A stretch of DNA of 64,000 nt from Dendrolimus kikuchii (GCA_019925095.2 CM034392.1:20130387-20194386), one strand, 5' to 3'. Positions 45,440-57,438 are shown, counted from the stretch's first letter. The notes: generated by a model not told the origin, from the sequence alone. Translations and numbers: made by a program.

Positions 45440-45590
45440 TTCGGATGCATCAAAATTGGCTTATTCCGACACAGTTTCCACTGAAACGATAGCATATATT
45501 CTTTTTCTAAATACTGTGACACTTTGTGTCCCAGGAATTTCAAGTCAAGCGTGGACGAACTCGTGGGCATATCCTAGTTTGTAATATAAG
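45440..45590 (+). mobile_element. Repeat family C, 3' part
   Basis: CTTATTCCGACACAGTTTCC, ACTGAAACGATAGC and TCAAGTCAAGCGTGGACGAA match 31120-31240. Confidence 0.6.
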
Positions 45591-45779
45591 TATCGCTCAA
45601 AGGTTAAATCTGACTTCATAAATAATTCTAGTACACTAGGACTAGTTCATAAAAGTAAATATAATTGGTATTTTTGATCATGAAAACAATAAGAAGTAAA
45701 ATGTTTAACTTAAATAATAATGTTTTCAACTTTTTTATTTTTTATTATTACATTCTAAAAATTAGATAGGGATTCTAAA

Positions 45780-45935
45780 AGGGATATTCACCCTCATTTC
45801 CTTGAGCTTCCACGCTCAACTACGCAACGGTTCTCGCCCCTGGTGTTGCAAACGTCCATAAGCGACGGTAACCACTTTCCATCAGGTGGGCCGTCTGCCT
45901 GTTTGCCTGCTTCAGGCAATAAAAAAAATACAATT
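45780..45935 (+). mobile_element. Jockey/CR1-like LINE 3' end with internal deletion
   Basis: CACCCTCATTTCCTTGAGCT and TCCACGCTCAACTACGCAAC encode the same HPHFLELPRST-like end as 35.7-36.4 kb. The sequence then jumps to CCCCTGGTGTTGCAAACGTC, omitting roughly 180 bases, and finishes with the shared tail and an AATAAAAAAAA. Confidence 0.75.
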
Positions 45936-47655
45936 AAAAACTAAAAATAAACTAAGTTATAAGTAGTACAGCGATTATAGACCGTGTAACAAATCGCTGC
46001 CACATGGGAGCGTACCCAGAAGGCTGGCTGTATTGCCGCGCTGTATAGCGATGGTTATTTGTTGGGCGAAATATAAGCCAGCCTTCTGATTACGGGTGGC
46101 ATTGAAGAGTTTCTTGCATGCCGTAATTTAAGTTTGTGAACGAGTAGCTATAAAGCTTTTGATTAAAAGCAAAAAAACTCAACCCTCTTATTGCGTAAAT
46201 AGATAACAGTAAAGTTAGCTAAAAGCAAATATACATTAACAGAGACCTACATTGACCTTCGCTAGGGCTTCAAGGGTCAGATAAAACTCGCCCGCCGGTA
46301 AGCAAACTACACGAAACCGAATATAAAATTATATAAAGATAAGAACATCTAAAATAATATAGGTAAAACGAGATAGAAAAACTGGAATATATTTCCAAAA
46401 CGAATGTATATAAAAGGAAATATGTAAATCTTTGGGTTTGTAGAAGATTGACGACGTTTCAATCTTTATCTTTTTAGGATTGTATTTATTTCTTTTCTTT
46501 GTTTTACCTCGTTTCAATGGGAATTACATTAATATGTTTTGCTATTGTGATGACAGATGACAGAAGTATTTTGGTAAATTATACAGTAGATGAATGGAAG
46601 TAGCGCTTTTAAGTTCAATATGTAACTGAGAGAAAATATCTCATCCTTGCGAAAAATATAATGAGATTCATAATATACTACAACATCAGCTGAAGCACAA
46701 AATGCATACTTATACTTAAAATTGAGTTAGAACAAGACTCATTCAGCAATTTTTGTGTTTCCACAGGTCAAAAGTTTATTAAACTTTTGACAACCAATAA
46801 AAATTTCTTTGAATATAAATTAAAATGAAACTTATCCTGTGTCCTAAATTGGATCATGTCCAGCAAAATGAAAAAAAACCCATCAAAACCGATTGAGTAG
46901 TTTCAGAATTCATCGCGGTCATACACTGTTACACAGATTTTTTATATATATAAATAAAACCTTTCATAATACCTGTACAATAGTCTCATTCAAAAAAAGC
47001 TATTCCTGAAGGTTGATGAATATAATCAAAAAGATGGCACTGTGGCCGCGTTTTATTTAACACATTGTCATGGAAACGCAAATGACAACGCTTTGTTTAT
47101 ACGGTCATCTTGCCTAGATGGCACTATAGGTATTTATCCTCACCCAAATAAAATGTGTTGTTTCTGAGGAATAGAAAAAAACAGAATGAATTGACATAAT
47201 GTACATTAACGCGAGCAAAGCTGCAAGGAAAAGCTAGTGTTTTTATACACCGTTCGATAGCATCTAACTAATAAATGTATAGATGCCAACAAGGTCGCAT
47301 CGGTTGCCTTTTAACATTCCCCTTGAGCATCGGAAGTGAACTATGGCGGACGCCTTTTTGTGACCCCGCGCCTCGTTTACATTGAATACCTATCAAAACT
47401 AATGTATTATCGATGACAGCGCAAAATAAATTGTAGAATACTTCAGATCCATAATAATATATAACTATGAAAATGAATTCGTTTGGATATTTGTTTTTTC
47501 CTATTCACAGCTATGGATATGTAGGTATTCATGAAATTTGGTATGTAGATACTTTAGGGACCAGAAAATATATACGTTTTACTTTTACTACCCTTCTAAT
47601 TTTGAAATCAAGGAATTCTCCTAAAACCGTTACTTTATATAATCTAAAAATTGAC
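45936..47655. other. Mostly unassigned; 13 bp inverted repeat at 46017-46088
   Basis: CAGAAGGCTGGCT (46017-46029) and its exact reverse complement (46076-46088) enclose a moderately GC-rich block. 46855-46950 resembles the GGTCCAG...TATATATA end of family F. Confidence 0.45.
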
Positions 47656-47710
47656 TTACATACATACATAACTTCACGCCAGTTCCCTTGCGGGGTAGGC
47701 ACGAACAACA
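47656..47710 (-). mobile_element. (TATG)n-tailed short repeat, copy 5 (truncated)
   Basis: TACATACATACATAACTTCA, CGCCAGTTCCCTTGCGGGG and TAGGCACGAACAAC. Confidence 0.65.
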
Positions 47711-48351
47711 AAATTGACTTAAAGATCGGGTAATCTGTTTCCAGGACCTATATAAAAAAATATTAAGATACAATCTTTAAGCTATTTATTTTGTCCTATT
47801 TATTACTAGTATCAATAAAGATTTTAATATATTCGTTAACCGACTTATTATTAAAGGTGCTTGTTATCCGAAATCTGCTAAAAATTCTAGTTTATTTACA
47901 TTTAAACCACTGTGCCCCTATTTTGGAACTATTGTGTATTTTTATGCACTAACCAATGCTCCAGATCCTAATCCTTCGAAATTGAAAAGTGTTTGAGAAT
48001 ACATGACGCACGCAGCTGTACACATGTAACTTTGCGATTACATATCTAAATTTTTGTATAAACTTGCTTAGGTACTGTTCTAGTGTATGGACCCCAAAAT
48101 TAAAACAGAAGGTGTTTATTAATTTGACATGTATCCTTCACACGGAATGGTAAGTGAACCTTCTTTATTATTTATGCAGGGTAATGAAACAGGCTCGGTC
48201 TCCGAAATAAAGAGAGGAATTTCCCGACGGGAGTTTTACTTTATTAAACATTTACGAGTTTAATTTTAACTTAAAGGTTCTTTCTATCCAACAAATTTTT
48301 TAACATAACAAAGCAACCTGATGATATAAGTTGGGAACATTTAGTACTTTA
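47711..48351. other. Unassigned AT-rich DNA
   Basis: A moderately complex single-copy patch lies at 48140-48250. No gene. Confidence 0.4.
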
Positions 48352-48537
48352 GTTACGCTTGTGTTATGGGTGATATACAACTGACCACTCTGGGGCCGAT
48401 GCCAGACACTCAGACCATAGTAAATAACAGAAAGTTCCTTTCCGAAATTTATCATGCCAGGAATCGAACCCGGAGCCTCTGCGTTCCAGCGAGTTCGGCC
48501 GGCTAAGACTTAGACCGCTCAACAATGGAGGTCGTCA
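48352..48537 (-). mobile_element. tRNA-derived SINE, copy 1
   Basis: On minus the head reads GTTGAGCGGTCTAAGTCTTA (A-box region, similar to type II tRNAs such as Leu or Ser) and then GGGTTCGATTCCTGG, a perfect B box at 48460-48470. A body follows (ACTATGGTCTGAGTGTCTGG). It cannot be a functional tRNA: the acceptor and anticodon stems do not close. A second copy is at 58259-58442. Confidence 0.75.
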
Positions 48538-48630
48538 CAACAGAAATAAAAAATAAAAATAAAATAGTAAATAAAAATTAGACAGTACATTTATAAGGAA
48601 GTTACGTAAAATGTCTGTTACGTCGTTATA

Positions 48631-48860
48631 CAGGCTACGTTCCATTAGAGACTTACAACGACCACGTTCACGACCGCGATTTTTCCCGTTCCACTTGCTT
48701 GCCGGCGTTACAATTTTCAACCCAAGTGGAACGGTTATTCGACCTACCTCTTGACATCGGTTGTTGTGAGCGTTGTGTGATCGAAAATGATGACGTCATT
48801 AGTGACGTTTTCGCCACAACCACAACGTGTGTCGTCGTGAGCTTCTAATGGAACGCGCTG
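48631..48860. mobile_element. MITE with about 30 bp terminal inverted repeats
   Basis: The left end CAGGCTACGTTCCATTAGAG and right end (reverse-complemented) CAGCGCGTTCCATTAGAAGC share CGTTCCATTAGA and CGAC-rich subterminal sequence. An internal 12 bp inverted repeat (CCGTTCCACTTG) is nested inside. The CAG start hints at a hAT-like family, but no 8 bp duplication is visible. Confidence 0.65.
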
Positions 48861-49865
48861 CCAAAAGTTTGTGCACGGAACGTTATCTGTCAATCGTTAC
48901 GTCATGTAAAAATTAATGTATAATAACATCTTTTAACTGGACTCGAGCTGAATTTATCTTTTGTAGTCTGCACTATAAGAGGTGGAAAGACTAGTTTCTT
49001 CCGAAGATTTTTTCGATTCCAAGGAAGTCGGCATACAACAAGATAAATAAGTTATGTGTTATGTCATATTTATGACTTACCCAAAAAAGAGACAAAACAT
49101 TTAATTTGTAAATTTCTTAAGTCCCAAAACTACTCAGAAACTGAGAAATTGATAACAGCTGGTGCATGATAATTAGTTTTTACTTACACTCACACTTTAC
49201 AAACATTGATACTCCCACACCCAGTCACACCTGTAATCATAATTACACACTCACCCACGCACACGCACGCATGCACGCAAGCACGCACAGACACACACCT
49301 CTTTTTAATTTTCTTTGTTTGTAGTGCTCTTTGGTGGCGGTTATTATAGAAATAGTGCTTAATGAGGAGGCGAGCGCCAAGAGTACCTACCATCATACAG
49401 GCTTCACCTAGTTTGGGCTCCTGTCTTTCCCGTTTAATTAAGTTTCTCAAATTTTTGTACTCTAAAGATGAAACAAGAGGTGGCTTAAAAATAACAGACA
49501 TAACAACAAATCACTTATTTATTTTTTATGGATAATGGCGTCTGGTGGCTTTGTTCTAATATCTTATTTAGTTTCAAGTTCAGAAAAGAAAATATATACC
49601 TATGTGAACTCAGTGCGCTTTTACAAACATGGTAATGTAATTTGGACGTTGACATCGACCATATTTGTGGCATTTAGTACGCTGTGAAAATCTAAATTTA
49701 TATTTATTCCCATAGGCGGAATTTACGCCAGTGCGTCCACGTTGTGATTTACGGTGTAAACGAGGTTTGCTTAGAAAATGAGCGTGAACTGTGAATATGT
49801 GTTTACTTGTGTACATATTTAATTTAGTTACAAAATTATATATATACTTACTTTTTATTTTCTCA
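48861..49865. other. Unassigned; CA/GC microsatellite at 49250-49300
   Basis: A run of CACGCA-type repeats (49252-49299). No supported gene; the 103 aa frame overlaps this repeat. Confidence 0.45.
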
Positions 49866-49965
49866 AGCATAAAAACAGGCAGACGGCCTATGTGATGGAA
49901 AGTGGTTCCGTTTCCTACTGGTGTTAACTGGGGGCGTTGCCAACACGTTGCTAACCTTTAAAAAA
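49866..49965 (-). mobile_element. Jockey/CR1-like LINE 3' tail
   Basis: ACAGGCAGACGGCCTATGTG, GGAAAGTGGTTCCGTTTCC and GGGGGCGTTGCCAACACGTT match the LINE tail at 35722-35830, including the GCCAACGCGTTGC part that the SINE copies lack. Confidence 0.65.
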
Positions 49966-50436
49966 CCTTTAAATCACTGACGTCAGCAAAACCACGCTAT
50001 AATAGCCACGGCGCCATCTAAATAGATTTATTCTCAATGCAATTGTGAATTATTAAGGCTGGACGCAAACGAGCCACTGGCCACAATCACTGGTGGCCAG
50101 CGACAAGCAGTTGACACTCTTTTTCGTATCTTTAAATACATAATACACGCCTTTAACCTATTTTCTAGCGAAGTGAATTTTTAAAACGACTATCACCACG
50201 CACACGCTACAAGTCTCACGCGTAACATGAATTTACGTTCTTTTATATTAAATTGAATTTACAAAGACTGGCATACAAACTAAAGTGAGCTCAAACATGG
50301 CGTTTATTCAATACGTTACCACGCTCAATATTATGAAAGCCTCCCATTTTACGATGTAGCAAAGTAACGTTGTGCATGTTTTTATAACAGTTTTTAAAAA
50401 TACGATATTTATTAATAGTTCATCTATAGGCACAGC
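49966..50436. other. Unassigned; short hairpin
   Basis: CTGGCCAC...GTGGCCAG at 50084-50107 forms an 8 bp stem. No gene. Confidence 0.4.
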
Positions 50437-50712
50437 TCAGTAATGGCCCGTGCCTACATTCTGACCACTCGTTCATTTGCCTTACTATCAGTTAAAATTT
50501 GTCATAAGCTGCACTTATTAACAGTAATAATATCGAATTAATAGTGACATAGAAACCAATCATTGGCTGGTTCCTATATCTTACTATATTCTTTACGTTA
50601 TCTTACTATCGGTTGAATTTTGACATTAATTGTATGGAGCTTACATACGTCAAATTTTACCGATACTAAGGCAAATTAACGGTTGGTAAGTTATAGGAAC
50701 AGGCCATTAAAT
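50437..50712. mobile_element. Palindromic MITE, copy 2, with an extra half-copy
   Basis: GGCTGGTTCCTATATCTTAC...TTACTATCGGTTGAATT (50564-50622) is mirrored by AAATTTTACCGATACTAAGG...TATAGGAACAGGCC. A partial half-copy with similar motifs (GCCTTACTATCAGTTAAAAT) lies just upstream at 50437-50520. Confidence 0.7.
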
Positions 50713-51737
50713 TCATGCACAACACTAAATTAAATTAAAATATAGTTTAATTTTTAATACTAAAAAACACGCTTTATTAGCAATGTGAACTGAAAAGTAT
50801 AAAATAAAGTCATTAACAAAAAAAAAATTAATACAAAATAAACATTACGAGTGCTAGCTAGTGCTAATTATAGTGTTTATACCATACTAAATCTCGTATC
50901 CCGGTCGAGTTTGTACAGTCATCGTATGAAAATGTTCGCCAGTTATCAAATTAATTCATTCACGCAACATTCCACGACCGCACGCTACCTTTTCAAACTA
51001 AGTCATAGAACCGACCGAAAATTATGTTCAACTATTTAGCAATAAAGTTTAAAATTACTTAGATTAATGTTGTTTGATTTTCTATCCTGTAATGTATGAG
51101 ATGTAAAACCTTTTTACTGGTTTTAATATTTATGTTAAGCGTAGTGTTTCTTGTTGTTAATTGCAGCGTCTGACATTGTAAATATTGCAATTTTCATTTC
51201 TATATTTTATAAACGTAACATTTATTAATATGTTGGCAGTATTGTTTCTTGTACGCGTGCAAGCAAAAGTCGACTTTCGCAACTGTATATTGGATTTCAA
51301 AAGAAAAAATCTAAAGGCTGTTTCAAATTAGGAGATATGAATAATGCAACTTTAAAAATATGTTAGAGCGTCATTTGAGAGCTACGGAACGGACTTAAAT
51401 GAAACACAATACAGTGCCAGTTTCTATCTCGGGCATTAGGATACTTTTTATTCCGATAAATAATGTCGGTTCCGTGGGACATACGAATAACCAAAAAGTT
51501 GCCGCTATTGCAAATCACTAAATATGTCATTATAATGGCAACGCGAACGACCTTTTGTTGGTATTACACATTATTAAAAATCGTGAAGGCAGTTCTGCTT
51601 TCTACGAGAATTTTATTTTTTAGTCAAACACTTATTTCATACTTTTTACTTAAATTATTAAGTTGTCCTCGATACGAATACGATGCAATTTTTTAAGTAG
51701 TCAGTCGTCTGCAAGTGGCTGAAAATTAGGTATAAAG
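50713..51737. other. Unassigned AT-rich DNA
   Basis: No supported feature. Confidence 0.45.
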
Positions 51738-52234
51738 CAGGGCTTGAAATACCGGTAAAATGCGGTATCGTTATTTATGCTAATTTCAGATAACGGTAAA
51801 AAATAAATATCGTTATAAAACTCACCATTATTTCTAGCCATTTTAACGGTAAAAAATATAACTTTAATACTATTCTTATCGGTAATTTTAACGTTATAAC
51901 TATGTTTTGTTACCATTGTCGCTCTATTTCACTCGTAAAGATTATTAAACAGCACTGTGCTAGGGCGCGTGTTATGTTTAGAGTTGTGTTTGTCGATTGT
52001 TTCGGTAACATGGAGTTGTAATAAAGCTAATTCTTAAAAATGGCAACTTCGCTTGAAATAACGTAAAAATTACCGATACGTATAACATACGATTTTTAAC
52101 GTTATATTATAAAGTTAAAATCATACAAGTTACTAAGTAACGGTAAAAGAATGTACCGATATGGAAGTATCTTTTTCGAAAATACTGGTAATTACCAAAC
52201 TTTTAAAGGTAAATGATAACGTTTTCAAGCCCTG
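51738..52234. mobile_element. Non-autonomous hAT-like element
   Basis: Perfect 12 bp ends CAGGGCTTGAAA (51738-51749 and reverse-complemented at 52223-52234) follow the CAGGG...GAAA pattern of hAT termini. Subterminal motifs of the ACCGTTA and AACGTTA type recur many times, as in hAT transposase-binding regions. The 8 bp flanks GTATAAAG and ATTTAAGT agree at only half the positions, so the target duplication has decayed or is absent. No transposase frame. Confidence 0.75.
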
Positions 52235-53186
52235 ATTTAAGTATTCCGTATCTATCCTCATCCTAATCCCTAAGATAGATATTCAGTCTTATTCATATTA
52301 AGTTGAGTTCATATTAACTTAGAGTAAATTTGTAGGTTTCTTCAAGGTTCTTAAAGAAGCCTAGAAACTTACTCTAACTGAATATGAGTAAGATCGTTAA
52401 TTTCCAATCATGTATTACTATACTACGCATCTTCATCATTCATTCAATATCTAACTCAAAGGCTGTCCAGTTTATATGTGAAAAGACAGCTTCTGAGTAA
52501 GCGTTGAAGGCGACTGTAAAGATGTACGTACACGACTTTATTATTTACGAGTAATCAACACAAAAGCCAAACTGTTCCCAAGAAGATATCAAAGTGAGAA
52601 CTCAATCCAATAAAAAGCTGTAAAATGTCCGTAAAAATGATATAAACCCCACGAGAGACTTTTAAAAGAGCGTTATAAAAATGCTTCTCATTTAAAAATG
52701 TACTGACACTTCAAATTTTATGTTATCTTATACAAAGATTGACAAGATTAAGCTTTTGAATCATTATTAGTGAAATCAATTTAAATTAATAATGTACCTC
52801 TAATAGTAAGTGGTTCCGACTGGACATTTACAACACTATAGGAGTGGATGCGTTATTTACTTAAAATTTAAATGATCTTTACTCCCTTTTTATTGCGCCC
52901 CATATTGTTGCACTATGGTAAAGTAGTGGAAAGGAGTTCATGCTGTAGTTTGCACACGTATGGCATGGAGGAAATAGCTCCAGGTTTTAAGACATTGCTG
53001 TGATCATACAGCTTACAAATTTACATTTATTCCAAGTAATGTCATCTATTATTGTACTATTGTAATATCTGCGGGTAGTTGTGTTTACTAATCGGATATA
53101 AAATCGAGCGAGTTAGTGACAAAAGATCATTCTCACTTCGACTTTCGTCAGAAGCACAATACGCATGTCATATTTTGTATTTTTTT
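52235..53186. other. Unassigned AT-rich DNA
   Basis: A small inverted pair, AACTTAGAGTAA near 52315 and TTACTCTAACT near 52370, is visible. No gene. Confidence 0.4.
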
Positions 53187-53415
53187 TTAATTGCAGGAGT
53201 TCAGCAGACAGGCAGACGACCTACTTGGTGGAAAGCGGTTACCATCGCCTATGGACATTTGCAACACCAAAGGTGCTACAAATGCGCTGCTGCTCTCTTA
53301 AAGGAGACTGGAACCTGGTCACTAATGCCGGAACACAACGCAAGATTGTTATGGCAACATAATTTAGACCAGGGGTGGGAGCCATCCAGTTGGGCAAATG
53401 CCCTACCACCTGGCA
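53187..53415 (-). mobile_element. SINE-like retroposon, 5'-truncated copy 7
   Basis: T run, AATTGCAGGAGTTCAGCAGA, GGTTACCATCGCCTATGG and GGCAAATGCCCTACCACCTG. The family match ends there. Confidence 0.8.
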
Positions 53416-54839
53416 AAAATTATATTAGCTCTCTAAGGTAATTATTTTGCTAGAAGCATAACTTACCATTAATTGTACATACTTTAGATCAGCATTCTTA
53501 GTTCTGAAGTCGAATTAAACAATTCTCTAAATCCTATGTGCTGTATAAATCCCTCTGTAACACTATTGCAAAGATTGTTGTTAAGTTTAATTATGATAAA
53601 ATTGCTTCAACATAGGATGGACCTAATTTGGCTTACATTAACTTATAATTATGTTATACAGAATTAATAATTCGTAAAGTATTACCTGCCAGATGCCCAT
53701 GGGATAGCTGTGGATTAATGCAGTAATCCAACGCGAAGCTTTTAATTAAGCCGTCAAATGGAGAAATTATTCAAAGGTGAAAAGCCTTACAAAGGTACTA
53801 CCGTAATTACGTATTTATACTTTACAAAAGTGAAAGAATTGCTGTTATATCTATAGGTTTGATAAGAAATTTTCTAGGAATTAAAATACCACCCATTTTA
53901 TACGCAATCAAGCTATCACGAGAATACCAAAAGTATAAATTTGTAGTACATACAAATTTATTTTAATTAGTAGTTACATGTACAACAATCAAAAATATAA
54001 TAGGACGACAATTTTTTTTGTAGGTAGTAAAACTTACATCAAATATTCCACTAACGCGCGAATTTAAGGAGACATGGTCTTTTGGGTCAAAGAAATGTAA
54101 TGATTTGAGATATGGTTTAAAAAAGCGTTTTATTTTTCTATTACAAACTGGAAAACATCAGCCCTAATTTGTATCTGGAAGACAAGAAATCTTAAAAATA
54201 AGGTCACAAATAAATTATCAATTACCATAAACGATTTATTTATATAAATGAATTTCAACGATTAATTATAATATGAAAACACTTGCGCCATACGATTAAT
54301 TCATTCAAAAAACTAAACCCAATACAATTATAAAAAAATATCAAGATAATAAAAATTAAATCCTAAAATCGCTTAGCCCAAGCATGTAAGAAAACGTATG
54401 CCTCTCCTTTCGAATCTTAACATAACTCAGCTTCCCTTCTGGAAACATTTCAAAACGTTTCTACTATTTATGATTTTAAAAAAAAACTATTTATGATACC
54501 TACTAACCTTTAGAGCAAGTTCCTTCGTACATGATATATAATGACATGTAGGCGATGATTTTTTGATTTTATGAAGCCCACCCACCGTCTATTTGCCCAC
54601 TCCTACGCGTTTCTGCTGAAGGTTAGGTGCGAGCCAAACAGAACAGACGCAACGGTATAGAATTAACTCAAAGAGAGTCGATTACGTTGGAACGGCTATG
54701 TTTTACGTAAACTGTAAGTTTATCAGGAACCCACGTCCTAGTCATGCGGTTCCCGAAACGTCCCAGTATAATAAGTAGTTACAAAAAATATTGCTATGAT
54801 ATCTTGAATGATTGATATACATGCCAATGATAGTCTCGT
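53416..54839. other. Unassigned AT-rich DNA
   Basis: No supported feature. Confidence 0.45.
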
Positions 54840-55320
54840 CAACCATTCCGCAATGTCTTCGAGCAGTGCGTCCTCCCCGTCCTGACCTACAGGGCCGAAA
54901 CATGGTCACTGACGGCAGGATAGCTCCACAAGTTCCAAGTCGATCAGCGGGCTATGGAACAATCTATGTTGGGTCTATCTCTTATGGATAAAATTAGAAA
55001 TGAGGATATCCGTAAGACAACCAAGGTAACCGACATAGTTCACAAAATTAGCATGTTGAAGTGGCAGTGGGTCGGTCACGTCTGCCGCAGGACAGATGGC
55101 AGATGGAGCAGACGAGTCCTGGAGTGGAGACCGCGTCTCAGTAAACGTAGTGTCGGACGCCCTCCAGCCCGATGGACAGACGATCTGTGAAAGGTCGCTA
55201 GTAAGCACTGGACGAGGAAGTCAGAGGACAGGGATGAGTGGCGCCGACTTGGGGAAGCCTACGTCTAGCAGTGGACTGCAAATGGCTGACGAACGCTGGC
55301 GAAGTGGCTGACGACGATAG
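54840..55320 (+). pseudogene. RTE-like LINE C-terminal remnant, copy 4 (best preserved)
   Basis: A broken frame encodes FEQCVLPVLTYRAETWSLTA, a stop, then MEQSMLGLSLMDKIRNEDIR, KVTDIVHKISMLKWQWVGHV, CRRTDGRWSRRVLEWRPR and SVGRPPARWTDDL. After another stop it continues KHWTRKSEDRDEWRRLGEAY to the 3' end. This is the C-terminal tail of an RTE-type polyprotein. It lacks the polymerase motifs, so the insertion was 5'-truncated. It serves as the reference for copies 1-3. Confidence 0.8.
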
Positions 55321-55463
55321 TCTCACAGTAAAGAGTGCCAACAATCGTGCGAAGAGGATAAGAAAAAATGGTAAAATGGATAGGGCATCGTAATAGACAA
55401 TCTGATAGCAATCACAATTTAAATCTAGGGTGAAAATAAACGCAGACTATATCAGTAATGCTC

Positions 55464-55675
55464 CTGCTCCACCTACGTTAGTGTTAGTGATTGTGGCCAA
55501 ATGCGTCTTGTTAATATCGTAAAAAAATAACTTAATTACTGATTAGCTACATTAGCATTTGTACATGAGTTATCTGTAAATGTTTAACGTTATTAACAAA
55601 ATCACATCTCAAAGAACTCATGAAAACCTTGGTCACATCTGCGTGACGCAGTCACACAGTTGTATCAGGGACATA
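55464..55675. mobile_element. MITE family A, copy 3
   Basis: CTGCTCCACCTACGTTAGTG, GTGGCCAAATGCGTCTTG, GATTAGCTACATTAGC, GAGTTATCTGTAAATG and ACATCTGCGTGACGCAGTCA align in order with the reverse complement of 7843-8068. The right end is worn. Confidence 0.6.
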
Positions 55676-56787
55676 AACCAACCAAATAAACTCCTTGTCA
55701 GATCAAAATCGAAATTGATATCGACTGTAAGCAAATTCTAGTAGCTACCTCTAAGGAAGTCATAACAAAGACACAAAAGCAAAGAAGTTCACTCAGTCCC
55801 ATTCGTGGCAAGATTCATAGCCTCATATTCGCCACTTTTACGATATATTTCATCTACCATGAAAATGAGGTAACATTTTATTGAAGCATCTTTCAAGATG
55901 GCTATATATAAGGGGTTGTTATGCGGAGGTTCGTATGTCATTGTGCTGGGACTAATAAATCTTTTCGACTCCCCGGGGAGGTCTTACCGACTTGAAACAG
56001 TTTGTTGACAGACTGATTTACGGTGTAAAGCTTAGCGAAAAACTTTGTTAAACTGTTGCTTACTGTCGCCTTCTCATTTCTACACATGTAAATAATAGAT
56101 AAGAGTATGGTTACGAGTTTAGCGGGACTCGAATTAAAATTCCGTTAGAATTATTATAGAGTTTATTACAACTATACAAACACGTATAACACAGGTACAA
56201 ATATAACCGAACACAACAAATCCAAACGTAATGCAGAAGGTCGTAATTCAATAAAACGCGCAAAGTCCGTCACTATTAGATTCCCGATTGTACACACGTC
56301 TAGCGTTGATCGTGGTTCTCGCTCAACTGCCTCCTCTCTCCATCAGGCCATCGTTTTATACTGCATAAATGCAAATATGCCCGTTGACATAATTTCCTAG
56401 AATTAGTTTGTATTTATAATCCGTAACACCTGGCTAATTATGCAGCCAGCAAGCGACCGTAGACAAGTACAATAGAACAATAGACTTGTTCTTCACAATA
56501 ACTAGAAACGTATGCCAATAAATAAGTGAACAAAAGAAGACGATCATAAAAGGATTACAATTAGTTCAAATGCCGACAGGTAATAAAATGTGCTTCTACA
56601 GATCCGTACGTGGAATATGTCTTTGTCGGCGCCTAGATTGTACCAGTGTTTTAAAATAGATAGACATATAAATAACACCAACACTTTATTGCAAACCAAA
56701 ATAAACAGTTACAAAAAATCTCCATATTTACACATACTTTCTAGGCAATATAACAGGCGGCCTTACCGCTAAAATCAATATATTTAT
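55676..56787. other. Unassigned DNA
   Basis: A single-copy block around 55960-56040 (CTCCCCGGGGAGGTC palindrome at 55970-55984) stands out from the AT-rich background. No gene. Confidence 0.4.
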
Positions 56788-57090
56788 TCTTTTTTATTGC
56801 AGGAGTTCAGCGGACAGGCAAACGGCCAACTTGATGAAAAGCGGTCACCATCGCCTATGGACATTTGCAACACCAAAGGTGCTACAAATGCGCTGCTGCT
56901 CTCTTAAAGGAGACTGTAACTGGTCACTAATGCCGGATCACAACTCAAGGTTGTTATGGCGGCATACTCTAGACCAGGGGTGATAGCCATCCAGTCGGGC
57001 AAATACCCTACCACCTGGCTGTAAGTTGTTTTGTCGCCTCTTACGACAGGCCGCAGGAAATTGTATTTCTTCTCCGTTCCTGCACGGATA
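56788..57090 (-). mobile_element. SINE-like retroposon, near full-length copy 8
   Basis: T run, TTGCAGGAGTTCAGCGGACA, CTGCTGCTCTCTTAAAGGAG, TCGCCTCTTACGACAGG and CTGCACGGAT at the 5' end. A small deletion removes the CCGCCCGG part. Confidence 0.8.
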
Positions 57091-57390
57091 TCTTCCTGAC
57101 GATGTAGGTGATGCAGGAAAAAGGGACAATAGATACCTACATAAATATTTAAGCTAATTTAAAAATTAAATATACGCAAACAAATATATTTCAAAAAACA
57201 TATATTGTTATGCTAAATGTAATAGCATGATTATATTGTGTTATTCAGACGTAGCTATTTAAGGACAAATAGTGTTTTCTGAGTAAATATCTGAATGTGT
57301 GCAGTGGATAGGCGTACGTAATTTTTTTATAATAAATCGGTAGACAATAACACTCTATATATATATCACAACAAAAGAACTCATGCTTAT

Positions 57391-57438
57391 ACTGGGCCGT
57401 CTGCCAGTCTGTTGAACACATGCAATAAAAAAAAACAA
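57391..57438 (+). mobile_element. SINE/LINE 3' tail fragment
   Basis: GGGCCGTCTGCCAGTCTGTT, then GAACACATGCAATAAAAAA: only the last 45 or so bases of the shared tail. Confidence 0.6.

Noticed and set aside
45234..45584. 116-residue frame with a signal-peptide-like stretch
   Set aside because: Its second half is repeat family C, shared with 31.1 kb, and there is no splice or homology support.
48352..48537. Functional tRNA gene
   Set aside because: The B box is present, but the acceptor and anticodon arms do not close and the body continues like a SINE, with a second copy at 58.3 kb.
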